Source of the DNA: Rhizophagus clarus
Taxonomy: Eukaryota; Glomeromycota; Glomeromycetes; Glomerales; Glomeraceae
DNA length: 64,000 nt
Reading direction: 5' to 3'
Assembly (NCBI GenBank): GCA_015698045.1
Contig: BLAL01000175.1
Location: 434,001 to 498,000, forward strand
Positions 1-11,699 of this stretch are shown here, piece by piece. The position numbers and the translations under genes are program-made. The notes under the pieces were generated by a model that worked only from the letters and a program-made list of their open reading frames with translations, was not told the origin of the DNA and did no database searches. Numbering within the stretch: the first letter of the stretch is position 1; every line of letters begins with the position of its first letter.

Positions 1-1180
1 TAATCTGAAAAATATTTCAGATACATCAATTATTACCATTATGGATAATCTTATAAAATTTATATGTAAACATTGTAATAATTTAACAACATTGGAATTT
101 TCATTTCTAATAAGAAATGATGATGATATAATTAAATTATTAACTTTAAAGGGTCATAATGGTGAAAGTAAATTAAGTAACTTAAAAGAATTATATTATC
201 CTCGACACATTTTATATTCACAAAATATTAACATATTAAATAGTTTTTATTTATCACCTTTAAATAATGTTCATAACCTTAAATTACTTTACGTATGTAA
301 AGATGGATTCAATTCAGATACAAAAGCTCGATTATTATCTAAATTTATTTCCTCACAAAAAATGTTACAACATTTCATATTATCAGGAACCATAAAATAT
401 GAAAATGAATATAATTTTGATAATGAGGAAGTGCTTGCTAACTTTTTTAATAAATTATTGTATAATGATAATAATGATTATAGTTTTATAATTAATTCAT
501 TAACAACGCAGAGTGAAACTTTACAAATATTGGAATTTATAGATTTAGGAAACATTATTATAAATTTAAATTCCCTACAATCATTTAAAAATATCAGAAA
601 GCTAAAATTAGATAAGTGTATGATAAATGATTTACATTATTGGTTAATGGATTTGAAAAATCTTAAGGTTTTCGAAATTACAAAATATGATACAACGGAA
701 TCTTCTTTATTTAAATTAATTCAATCAATTCAATCAATTACAAGTAATCTGGCAAAATTAATTATAAACGATGAATGTGAATTTAACGATTATACTGAAT
801 TATATAAACAGATACCGCTTTATTTATATTCATTAACTCATTTAAAACTCCCTCATATTTTAGTACTTGAATTAATCCCCATATTTAATTCATGTACCAA
901 CCTTGTTTATCTTAGCGTAGTATTATTAGAGGAAGAAACTGAAATGTTAAATAGATTAGGTAAATCTGTTCCTAAAACTTTAAAAAGAATTCAATTTAGA
1001 AAATTATTAGGAACATCTCGTATATCAGCACCTTATGAATTATTAGAAGCTTTTTTAGAAGCTTGCGTAAATAACGGTAGCATATTAAAATATGTGGAAT
1101 ATGAATGTAAAGATTTAGAAAAGTCTAATGATAATGTTACTGAACGATATGGTATCAAAGTAATTAAGTATAGCAAATGA
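1..1180 (+). CDS. F-box/LRR-like protein, 5' end cut by window edge
   Basis: The reading frame is already open at base 2 and runs without a stop to the TGA at 1178-1180, so the ATG at 41 is probably internal and the gene begins before the window. The visible part is about 392 residues. It is leucine-, isoleucine- and asparagine-rich with irregular segments such as LKLLYVCKDGF, LQILEFIDLGNI and IRKLKLDKCMI, which resemble degenerate leucine-rich repeats. Fungal F-box proteins of this type carry such repeats after an N-terminal F-box and act as substrate receptors of SCF ubiquitin ligases; the F-box itself would lie upstream and is not seen. No intron is evident. The class is assigned from overall character, not from a diagnostic motif, so another LRR-like protein is possible. 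Confidence 0.6.
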   Translation, partial: NLKNISDTSIITIMDNLIKFICKHCNNLTTLEFSFLIRNDDDIIKLLTLKGHNGESKLSNLKELYYPRHILYSQNINILNSFYLSPLNNVHNLKLLYVCKDGFNSDTKARLLSKFISSQKMLQHFILSGTIKYENEYNFDNEEVLANFFNKLLYNDNNDYSFIINSLTTQSETLQILEFIDLGNIIINLNSLQSFKNIRKLKLDKCMINDLHYWLMDLKNLKVFEITKYDTTESSLFKLIQSIQSITSNLAKLIINDECEFNDYTELYKQIPLYLYSLTHLKLPHILVLELIPIFNSCTNLVYLSVVLLEEETEMLNRLGKSVPKTLKRIQFRKLLGTSRISAPYELLEAFLEACVNNGSILKYVEYECKDLEKSNDNVTERYGIKVIKYSK

Positions 1181-2699
1181 CCATTCATATATCATGTCAT
1201 ATACGGAAATTATAGCAAAGACGGTCGTTACCTGTTATCAATGTCATTAGTTTAATAATTGAGGCTGCGGCTGAATTATATATTTATATATCTTAAGAAA
1301 TTAAGAAATCTATTTTATTATTTTAAGTTTTATTTATTTTAAGTTTTTTACGGTATTTGTAATATTTTAAATATATGATACGCATCTATCTACATAAAGA
1401 TCTTATCTGTATAACAAGTGTGTAAATTTTACGTCGTTTTATTGTAAGACATTCTTAAAAATAAAATAAAATAAAACAATGAATCATAATCTTTTGTGTG
1501 TTTTGATTTTATTCTGTTAATAGTTTATACGTACGGATTTTTGTAAATATATACAGTTCCATGGTTGAATTTTTCTATACGTAATACTTTAATACTCTTC
1601 TTTTAACTTATATTTTTTATTATTATTATTTTTTGCTACCATTGTTGACTTTTTTTGGATCTAAGATATATTTCGCTTAAATTTTGCTAAATACAAACTT
1701 TCTATTTCTTGTTCTTTATTTGTGTTTATTATTAACTTCCTTACTACCTTTAATCTTTTCTATTATATTTTTTGTATTGATATGTTTTTTCTTTCCCAAT
1801 TGATTTTCCTATAGCTTGTCACTCAATTTTTGGTTATAAAATTACGCTGGAACTATTGCGTTTTGTGATCATTATAATTTTTACTGTACTTTATATTTTG
1901 TCAAAAAATTATTTATAAAATTTCATTTCACAAACGTTGATTAATAATCTATTTATTATTTATATATCTTTAATTAGTTGCCATATCTCTTTCCATCAGT
2001 TTCTTCTTCAATAATGGCATTACTGTTAAAGCATCTATATACCATAAGTTTCTTTCTCTTTATTTGTTAGAACGTATCAGCTTTTACCATCTAGTTTTCT
2101 ATCCAAACTAAATATCAAAAAAAAAAAATCTAGAGCTATGGTGTGAAAAAAACTGCCGAGTAACACTCTCCGAAAAATACAGAACATTCCAGGCCATTCC
2201 TACTTTCTACACTCGCTAGACTGTTTGCATTACTTAGATTTCACATCTTTGATCTTTACGATTAACCTTTTTTATTCTTAGAATTTGAATCCTGTCTTCA
2301 ATTTCTTGAAGTGTTAATTTGGAAAATATATACACTTTCCCTTGCAATCCATTTACCTTTAATGCATCTCGTTCATCTTGATGCATCAAAAAAAACAGAG
2401 AAGTGTTTGTATCATTCTTCTTAAATTATGTGATAAGATTGCTTTCAATAAGGTTTTTGGAAGACCCATTATTTTATCCCGAATTTTTTTTCATCTCTTA
2501 TTATTAGTCCATTATGAATGAACTAAATGCTGCTTTCACTGTGAGTAATTATATTTTGTTGCTTGAAGAAATATTGAGTACCGACTCCAATTATTACACA
2601 ATGATGAATGAATTCATGATTCCAAGGTGATGATGCATCATGACAAACTACATGTGATTTTCATGATTTGGTATTGCAATTATTGTCTAATTTTAGTTA
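1181..2699. other. Intergenic, no gene seen
   Basis: AT-rich sequence with stop codons in all frames and short TATT runs near 1618-1632. I see no coding-like segment, RNA gene or inverted-repeat element here. Confidence 0.5.
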
Positions 2700-2982
2700 C
2701 TATAAAAGACTTGATTATTGACCGGAGAATAGATTTGATTATTTATTTCTCGTGTTATTTTAACCGGAGAATAAGATGGTCTGGAATAAAGTCTGAAAAT
2801 GTCCGGAAAATTGCAATATTCTGGACGTTGAGACATTGCGACTTTTAACAGAAAATGTTTAGGAGAGAGTTTAGGACAAATATCTAGAAAGTGCCTGGAG
2901 TAATTTTCTGGACATCTTCCTGATAAGTGGACATGATTTTCCGACATTTTCATTAACAATTTCCAGATATCCTTTTTATAGG
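2700..2982. mobile_element. TCCGGA-type inverted-repeat element, short copy
   Basis: Begins CTATAAAAGA and ends TCCTTTTTATAGG, which read as inverted termini. The interior is full of degenerate TCCGGA/TCTGGA and AAAATGTCC words, as in the larger copies at 21150-21875 and 25537-26275. Flanking TTA on both sides is a possible 3-bp target duplication. No transposase is encoded. The open frames on both strands here come from the repeated words and are not genes. At 283 bp it is probably a deletion derivative. Confidence 0.55.
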
Positions 2983-5619
2983 TTATAAAGGCCATAAAAA
3001 TAGCAATATTATATATGAAAAGCGGAGTCACAAGCAACAGAATGATAGTAAAGGATATAGTAAAATAGTATGATCCTATAATATTAGCGATCAAATTAGA
3101 ATTTACTACGTCAGTAATGGGATACACTAGCATTTTATATCAAATTTCATAGCGTACTAAAAAAACACTATTCGTCAATAAGACATGTCGTCCATTAAAT
3201 ATAAATATTATTTTTAACTTAAATAACATCAAATTTGTGATTCCAAGATTAAAACAAAAACCTGTTATTCATAATTTCATCATTAATTATTATTATGATA
3301 TACACTATATATTATTGTTCCCCAGAAAAGTCAAAATTTAATAGATACACATTAAAATACACATTAAAAATTAGTATATTTCTATATACTGTATAATATA
3401 ACAAATATTGCTATTCATTCTCTCTATATAAACGAATTTTTGTGAAATTGTGATTTCCTTAGTATCTAAATAGTTTTCTTTTTCTCTACTTTGTGATAAA
3501 TTTCTTCTACTTTTGAAGAAGCGTAGATATCTTTGAAATCGATTAATGTATTATATTTATTTGCGTCAGTATACAGGAAAGCGAAAACTGCAACGCTATT
3601 TTATTTATTTTTTTTTTTTCAAAAAAAAAAAAAAAATTTTTTACTGGCAATAATAGATCAGTGGGTGTTTACACAAACTCCGTGATTGAGATTAGATATT
3701 ATAATTTATAACTAATGAAAAGAATCGTATTACCTTGGCTAGTTATAGTACACAAAAAAAAGGAAAAACAAACAAAACAAACATCGAACATCAATTGATC
3801 TCAAATATCTTGTAATATTCTTTTTCCGTACTATTAAATTATGTAAACAAACTTCGTTTGACTGTGTTGTAAATCGGTTGTGTGGTTTTTTTAATAGGTT
3901 TTCAATTAAATACTAAAAACAGCTAGTTAGTGACTAAACAATAATCAAATAATTATTGTTTTTATTGTCTTTAAGGACGGAACACCACAGAGGATTGGTG
4001 ACTCTTTGTTGTTTATTCTAGCCAATTATAGTCGAGAATTTTTTCTAAGTAGTTAAATTTATTAATACAATATATATTATACCAAGTTTGTCAATTAAGA
4101 ACTACACTAGCATCGCGGTCACCTGCGGTGCTGGTTAGTTTTTTCTCTAATTATAAGATATGTATAGTCATAAATTGCTAATGCAATTTTACGATTTTCA
4201 GTTAAGATCGAAATTTCGTATATTAAAATGTTTTGTCAATATTAAATTGAATCACATATTAGGAGTCAGCAAATTTGTATTTAGTACCTAACTGATTACC
4301 ATCCAATTCTTTTTATGGTTCATAAATCTATACGCTGGTCGACCACAAGAACAATGATAGCAACATTAAGGAATTACATCACACTATATTTAAATCCTAT
4401 AAAAATTTCATTTTCTTTGTTAATGATTCTTCGTATGATTTGGGACATCAAAGAGTAATTTTGAACTTTTTTTAAAATAAATTTCTGTTGTAAAATGTAG
4501 GAGCTTTGCTAATTCCATTGTATTCATTTATGTTAAAGTTGGCAAAATCGCAACTAACGCTTCGAACTAGATTCTTTTTCTGCTTATTGAGTATCCTGGT
4601 ATTGCAGTTCGTAATTTGTTTTATTAATATTCTATTATAATTTAACATTTATAATACTCCTTAAGTTGTACTAGGATATCATATGGAAAATTTTAACGAT
4701 ATTATTTTCAAAATAGAATAATCTTTATACCTGTGTCATAGATATCAAAAGAGAAGTCCCTATCGATATATAAAAAAATTATACAGTAACTTAGTATAAT
4801 GTAAAATCTTTGTTATTATAGTCCATAATTCTTTTTTAAAAAGAGGAAGCTGTTGATATGACAATTTCATGTGATAAATTGTCCTATAATTAATTATTTA
4901 ATCATTTATTTTATTTCGCAAGTCTTATTATAAGACCAGTTAACTGTTGCTAAAGTGGAAAACAGTCCGAATTATTAGTTATAATTAATTAATTAAATTA
5001 AATTTAATAATTTTAGAATAAAAACTACATGCAATCTTCGGTAGTTATTGCTTAAGTGTGACTACTGTGACTAAATCACTTAACTTGTTTATGCATGACT
5101 ACGTGCTACTTAATATAAGATTTGCACTTGCTGTAGTTATTACATGTTGTAAAATTTATGGTTAATTTCCTCATAAATCAAGATATAAAGTACGTATTAT
5201 TTATTAGGAAGAATTTAAAAAACTAATAAGTACATAAACGAGAAAAAAATAAATATATTAAAAGATTGGCTTTATAATATAACAGTTTAATAAAAAATAA
5301 AAATAAAAAATGAATCCTGTCCCACTTCCAACTTGAAATTCAAAAAAAATGTGAATTTTAATAACTCAAAAAAGAAGAAAAAGGAGAATAAATCTGCTAC
5401 TTTAATTACAAATTCATTAAAAGATTGTCTAAAAAAGGATACTTTAGTCTAACATTAACTCCAGCTCTAAATTTGTCAGAAAGGTTAGATTCATGTTTCT
5501 TAAAGTAATAAGTTTATCTCTAACATTATATATAATTATTAGCAAATTACAATATTACCTATTTTTATAATTAAGCGATTTTGTTACTTTTTAATGTACA
5601 ATCCTTTAAAAGACAATAA
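2983..5619. other. Intergenic, no gene seen
   Basis: AT-rich, with a long T then A homopolymer junction at about 3601-3645. I find no supported gene or repeat. It ends just after the stop codon of the minus-strand kinase-SLR gene. Confidence 0.5.
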
Positions 5620-8424
5620 TTACACTAATTTGCTTAATTTATTTTGGGCATCCTGATTTCCTTTTAATGCAGATTTTTCATACCAAAAAATTGCCTGACT
5701 TATGCTTTTAGCAACACCTATTCCATTTTCATACATCAAGGCAAGATTATATTGAGATACACTATTTCCTAAATCTGCCGCCTTTTGATATAATTCAAAT
5801 GCTTTTTTCTCATCACTCTCAGTTCCCATTCCAAATTCGTAGTAATATCCCAAATTGTTTAATCCAGATGCATTTCCTAAATCTGCTGCCTTTTTAAATG
5901 ATTCAAATGCCTTTTTTTCGTCAACATCAGTTCCAATTCCTTTCTCATAAAAATTTCCTAAATTAACCATTCCATATGCATTTCCTAAATCTGCCGATTT
6001 TTGATACAATTCAAATGCCTTTTTTTTATCAATACCAGTTTCAATTCCATTCCCATAATAATATGCTAAATTATTCATAGCAGTTGTATTTCCTAAATAT
6101 GCTGCTTTTTGATATAATTCAAGTGCCTTTTTTTTATCAATATCAGTTCCAATTCCGTAATGATAATGATCTCCTAAATTATTTATTCCGGTTGCATCTC
6201 CTAAATCTGCTACTTTTTGATATAATTTAAGTGCCTTTTTTGCATCAATGTCAGTTCCAATTCCCTTTTCATAACAATCTCCTAAATTAGACATCCCATA
6301 TGTATCTCCAAAATCTGCTGCTTTCTGATATAATTCAAATGCCTTTTTTTTATCAATATAAGTTCCAATTCCATATTTATAACAATCTCCTAAATTAATC
6401 ATTCCGGAAGTATTTCCTAAATTTGCAGACTTTTGATATAATTTAAAAGCATTTTGCAGGTTAATATAAGTTCCAATTCCCTTTTCATAACAATCACCTA
6501 AATTGTTCATACTATATGTATTTCCTAAATTTGCTGCTTTTTGACATAATTCAAATGCCTTTTGTTCGTCAATAGCAGTTCCAATTCCATGTTTATAACA
6601 ATATCCTAAATAGTTTATTCCTTTTGAATATTCTATTTTGGTTAATCTTTCAAATAATTCAAAAGATCTATTATAATTTTTATCAGTACCATTCCCATAT
6701 TGATAACAGCAACCAAGGTTGTATTGAGCTACAATATTTCCTAAATTTGCAGCTATTTGGTAGAATTCGAATGCCTTTTTTTTATCAGCATTGATTACAA
6801 TTCCTAAATAATTAAAATCTCCAAGTAAAACAATAGAATTTGAATGATTTTGATTATTTAATATCCAATTATAAATCTCTTGTGTGGTTATATTATGATT
6901 ATTGAGATAACGATAAATGCTTTGCCTATCCAGTTCTTCTCCTTCTATAGCTATCTTATCAAGAAGTTCAACAATTTCATCAACTATTATCATCATAAAG
7001 CTATAATTTGGTGTTATCATTGAGGGATCTATTTCTTCAATATCAATTTTGTTAAATCTTTGAATAATTTTAGATAATTCTCCATGTGGTAGACTAATAT
7101 TTTTAGAATCTTCAAAAGCATTTAAATTGAGTTGCTGTTTGCTTGATAATTGGTCTGACTGAAAATCTTTATTGTTTGTTGAAACAATTGCATTTAATTT
7201 AGAAACAACTTGATTAATAGGTAATCGACTATCTGGTTCATTATTCCAACAATCTAAAAAAATATACGAAGCAATTAATTTAATAATATAATTAATTAAA
7301 TTATAGAATTATATCTTAATTATATTTACCAGTATAAATGTTTGCATAATCTTTTGGAGTATTGAGGATAGGTTTTTCTCTAAGACCTTGAGATATATTA
7401 ATCGCTAAACATATATCATATGGTTTACCTTCGGTATAAAAAGGAGGTTTACCACTAGATATCTCCCATAAAAGTACTCCTATACTATAAATATCACTTT
7501 TTTTGTTTAATTCATAATTTTGATTACCAAAATTTTTTGGGTCAGTATAAGGAATCATTTCAAATAATTTCGTTGAAGGTTGAAGGTTAGACGATTCTTC
7601 AATCCTTTTTGATAGCCCAAAATCTGCCAATTTAATTATATTTTGATGGACTAATACATTTTTAGAATGCTGTTTAATTTTAATAATCAAATAAATTTAT
7701 TAATAATGATTCAATTGACATGATGGAATATAAAATGATAAATGCAATATATGAATTACCAGATTACAGTGAATAATTTCTTTATCGTGTAAGCATAATA
7801 TAGCACAAGCCAACTGAAGTGCCATATTAAATTTATCAATCCAAGTAAGACTATCAAAATTCTCTTTCAAATATTCTCGAAGGGTACTACTTTCTGCATA
7901 TTCCATTACTAACCAATATTTTTTAGAATTATCATTTTGATTTTCTTGTAAAAAATAAAAAAAAAATTTTTTTTAGATTTAGATCTTGCATTTAAATTAT
8001 ATATAATAGAAAATATATCATACGGTCATACCTATTGTGATGCCACATAAACGAATAATATTCTCATGAAAATTCACTTCACACTGAATTTTAAGCTAAC
8101 CATTAAATAGATTTAAATTAGAAGTACTAAATAAATTATGAATTAAAAGATATTTATTATTACCTCTTTAACAATTTCTTTAATTGTGGTGTTATTGTAA
8201 ATAAAAAAAGATTTTAATGCCAAACAATTACGAGAACTTTTCCAGTTTGCACGGTAAACTTTCCCAAAATCTCCAAAACCAATTTCTTGAAAATTACTAA
8301 ATTGATTGAATTCGTAATACTCAAAGTAATCTTTTGCAATAGCCTCTTTAATCCAATAAATCCACTCATTACTTGAATTTTTAGCAAAATTTTCAGGTAC
8401 TTTAGATTCAGCGTTGTTAGACAT
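5620..8424 (-). CDS. Kinase-SLR gene 1: Sel1-repeat protein with likely inactive kinase domain
   Basis: Five exons by GT-AG junctions: 8424-8164, 8095-8032, 7944-7760, 7669-7330, 7253-5620; 827 residues, intron phases 0,1,0,1. Start is the ATG before SNNAESKV, matching the paralogue at 35657. The kinase domain has glycine loop GFGDFGKV (residues 49-56), VAIK-type lysine 71 and DFG 186-188. The catalytic HRD is HCN (167-169), so the catalytic aspartate is lost, and APE is DPK. The C-lobe NRP motif is also changed (SRLP). Next come a conserved linker (EIVELLDK to NYLGI) and 11 SLRs ending in a WYEKSA repeat. SLRs form alpha-solenoids that bind partners. By family knowledge a kinase lacking the catalytic aspartate is a pseudokinase; a scaffold role is inference. 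Cytosolic: no signal peptide or membrane segment seen. Confidence 0.9.
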
Positions 8425-8477
8425 TATTGGGTTTATTGACTCTCATTTTTTTTGTGCCATTTATGTTTGTCATTTAT

Positions 8478-8525
8478 AAAGCAGTTGGCATTACCAAAAC
8501 GTAATTGTGCATGGTCGATCATTTC
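8478..8525 (-). promoter_or_regulatory. Upstream block shared with kinase-SLR gene 2
   Basis: Reading on the minus strand, GAAATGATCGAC is followed by TGCACAATTACG and then TTTTGGTAATGCC, 55-100 bp before the ATG. The same three words occur in the same order upstream of the ATG at 35657. Genes 3, 4 and 5 lack them. It may be a promoter element or simple carry-over from duplication. Confidence 0.4.
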
Positions 8526-9558
8526 AGGGTTGCCAATCAATAATATTATGTAAAGATATTTTTTTTTTTAAAAAAATAATTTTTTTAGATAAAATTAATA
8601 CTACAAAAAGTTAGACTAGGTCAGAAAATTGAACTTGTGATAATTGTGAAATAGTTCATAAAACTTTTAATACTTCTTGTTCTCAATTTTCTTTATATAT
8701 AAAGGTTTCCAGAATAATAATAAACTTTTTGTAAAAACTAACCGAAAGACTAATTTATCAGGATAATATTGTGAAACCCAAAACAGAGCTCTCAAGAAAT
8801 TTATTCATGAATATTGGGAACATATGTGTATAATTATACTGTAACAAAGGGAACAAATAAGTGTATCATTAGAGTTAAATAAGGTAATGCACACATAAAA
8901 CCTAGGAATAAATAAGATTCCAGAATTTGAATTTACAATACAAATAATATATTGGAATATATGACATAATTCCCAAATTACGTAAATTTTAGGATGATTA
9001 CAAAAGAAAAGATTTTTAAACGTATCAAGTAAGGGCAGTGACATATATTAGCTAATATAATTTTTTTTATAAGTGCTTACCCGTCCTAACCAATTCGAGA
9101 ATAATTTTTAATATAATAGTTAATATAGTCAATATTGTATTTAATGAACATGATGATATATATTATTGAATGGATAACAGACGTATATGGAATTATAAAA
9201 TTCTCATGTATGGAAATAGATAAAAGAATTTGTTTGTTCACAACAAATAAGGATTACTATAAATAATATTAAAAGTCACAGTGGAGATATAAGCCGTTCT
9301 CAATCACCACCCTCAATGAGTTCGATAAATGATTGAGATAATGCTCGAAAACTACAATTGATTGAAGTAAAAATAATAAAATTGCGGGGAAACATGTTAC
9401 AAATTAGGAAATATGGCATTTTTTAGCCAATCAGCGTAATTTTATGAAAAAAAAAATGGTCTAATAGCCCAGGTTTTTTTTAACCTAAATGATCATCGCA
9501 CTTGGTTTAAAGAAAGTGACGAAAGTTTTAAGCTCAATCAAGATAACATAGCTGGATA
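8526..9558. other. Intergenic, no gene seen
   Basis: AT-rich; contains homopolymer tracts near 8560-8590. A minus-strand open frame at 8805-9044 has no domain-like character and I do not accept it. Confidence 0.45.
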
Positions 9559-10025
9559 TGTAAATCGCATTGGAGAGCCAAAATCATCAATGAGCCTCCT
9601 AGATTATCTATGAAAGTCTACAATCAATTTACATAATAAGCTAAATTTTTAGCTTCTGATCATTTGAAGCGGTTACGATTATCGATATATAGATAAAGAT
9701 CTCATCGATTTGCAGAATTATTAACCAAAGAACTACGTACGTGTCATAATAGTGATGACGCTAATAACAAATCAAGTTATGGATTTAAACAATTTAATCA
9801 ACAATTACTGACGGAATAGACGGAGACCTGACCTCTACAATTCAATGCAATGGTAAGATGTCTTAGAACTATAGAAGATTGGAACCATATCTGGCGTTGT
9901 TGTGATAATATAATGCCATCAGCCCATCACATCGGAGGGAGAACATTATTGTCCATTTGTCCTTGCATTATCAGAGGACCTCTCCATCAAGGACATTATT
10001 GTCCTCATATTATTGAGAAACCATG
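9559..10025 (+). pseudogene. Decayed unidentified coding frame
   Basis: One frame reads as protein-like sequence for about 155 codons without an apparent indel, but has five stops in its first half. Stretches such as EPPRLSMKVYNQFT, AKFLASDHLKRLRLSIYR, RSHRFAELLTKELRT and WNHIWRCCDNIMPSAHH have balanced composition unlike the surrounding AT-rich noise. The stops are TAA, TAA, TAA, TAG and TGA, all reachable by single C-to-T or G-to-A changes from Gln, Trp or Arg codons. I do not recognise the family. A chance frame in a locally GC-richer patch is the alternative. Confidence 0.3.
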
Positions 10026-11699
10026 ACGGTCCTCACTATAGGGAACATTATTATTATTGTCTGGAGGACATTACTGTATTTATTATTACTATTAATTAGT
10101 CCTTCAATATAAGTTATATTTTTTTAATTAAGAAACGTACTAACGTTTCTTTATATTAGTATTGTAAATTTTTTAAATGAATCAGGATTGGATATAAGTG
10201 GAAAAAGGGAATTTTCTTTTTTAATATTAAATATTTTTTTTTTTTTTAGCTTTCTTTACTCTTTTTTTTTTAAAAAAAATGCTGTATTTGAACTCAGATC
10301 GATATGGACTCCTGAACTTAGAAAAACTCCGACTTAGTGTAAATACTGCAATGAAAAAGTTCCGTCATTTCCAAATGATTGTTCAAGAGATCAACAATTG
10401 ATTGTCAATCATGTTTTGTAGTTCCATGATAAGATACTATAATTAACCTTATAATATATTGTTAAAATGAACAAATAAGTAATATGTTACTTCATTTTAT
10501 GCTGAGCTTATTAAACATTTTCTATTATTAACACGAGTCAACATATTTAATAAGAACATTAAGACATTAAGGGCAATATTTCATAGCCACAAGAACATTT
10601 ATATTTGAAATTTCTTCCCATAAAAATTATTTCATCTACACTCATTTTATTTAATTGTTCAATATATCTGCCATATTACAAAAAAAAAAAGAATACTAGA
10701 TTAAAGTAAAATGATTTTAAATAGAAGGGAAAGGGAAAATAAGTTCTTTTCGAAAAAAAAAGAAAGTGGGAGCTTTTAATGAGCATAGAATTTTAAAAAC
10801 AAATGAAGAAAAAAAAATCTTTTTTTTTAAAAACAAAACGGGAGGAAGAGAAAACCTTAGAAATAAATAAGTGCAAAAAATAAATGATAAAAAATTTTTA
10901 AAGGCAAAAAAAATGTTGTAAAAAAAATTTATAAAAAATGAGATAATAAAAAAAGAAGTGAATAAAGCGAAGAAAATAAAAAAAAACTATTTTTGGAAAA
11001 AAAGAATTAATTTTTTTTAAAAAAAATAAAGAGAGAAATAAAGGGAGGTGAAATAAAATAAAATAAGCGCAAAGTTGCAATATAAAGATAAAAAAATAAC
11101 GGAGTTGGGAAATAAAAAAACAACAAATAATTAGTAAATATGGATTAAAACAAAAGAAAACAAATTTCAGTATGAATTCCGTGTATATAAATTTTGGGGA
11201 AAAAAAAAATGTTAAAAACGCGGAATTATGAATTTATGATACCGAATCTACAAAAATGCATTTAAGACATATAATAATATTTCTGTTAATTTAGCATACA
11301 GGTTTTTATATAAGGAGCCTATTTTTTGAAGTAGTTGTGCTTGCTACTCATCTTCAAAGTCCAATAGCAAGTATATACAAGACGTATTTTCGTGATCTTT
11401 TACTTATGCTTTAAAGAACTTGTTTTCAAAGCCTTATTTTATGCATGAACTCCATTTTATATTAAGAAAAGTGATTTGCGAAGACCAAATTAAGTTAATT
11501 TAAAAAAACTGAACCTAAAAATCATCTCGAGCGATGAAATTTTTTTGTCCGTCGTTACCTTGTTACACTACTAGATCACTAATAAGTTCATATAAAATGC
11601 TTGTTTATCTGCATGTGTAACATTTTGCATATTCTGTATGTAATATAAATATTTGCATTTCAGGTTTCATAATGCTTTTTCATTTCTTTTTATTAGAGA
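10026..11699. other. Intergenic, A-rich
   Basis: Low-complexity purine-rich DNA, especially 10670-11180, where A-runs alternate with GAA and GGGA. A minus-strand frame at 10898-11080 is a Phe/Leu-rich artefact of these runs. A short protein-like segment near 10295-10410 (RYGLLNLEKLRLSVNTAM) could be another relic but is too short to call. Confidence 0.4.

Noticed and set aside
2627..3133. Open frames on both strands, one with a hydrophobic segment
   Set aside because: They overlap the short TCCGGA element and its flank; the protein-like words come from the repeat.
10898..11080. Phe/Leu-rich minus-strand frame
   Set aside because: Product of A-rich low-complexity sequence.
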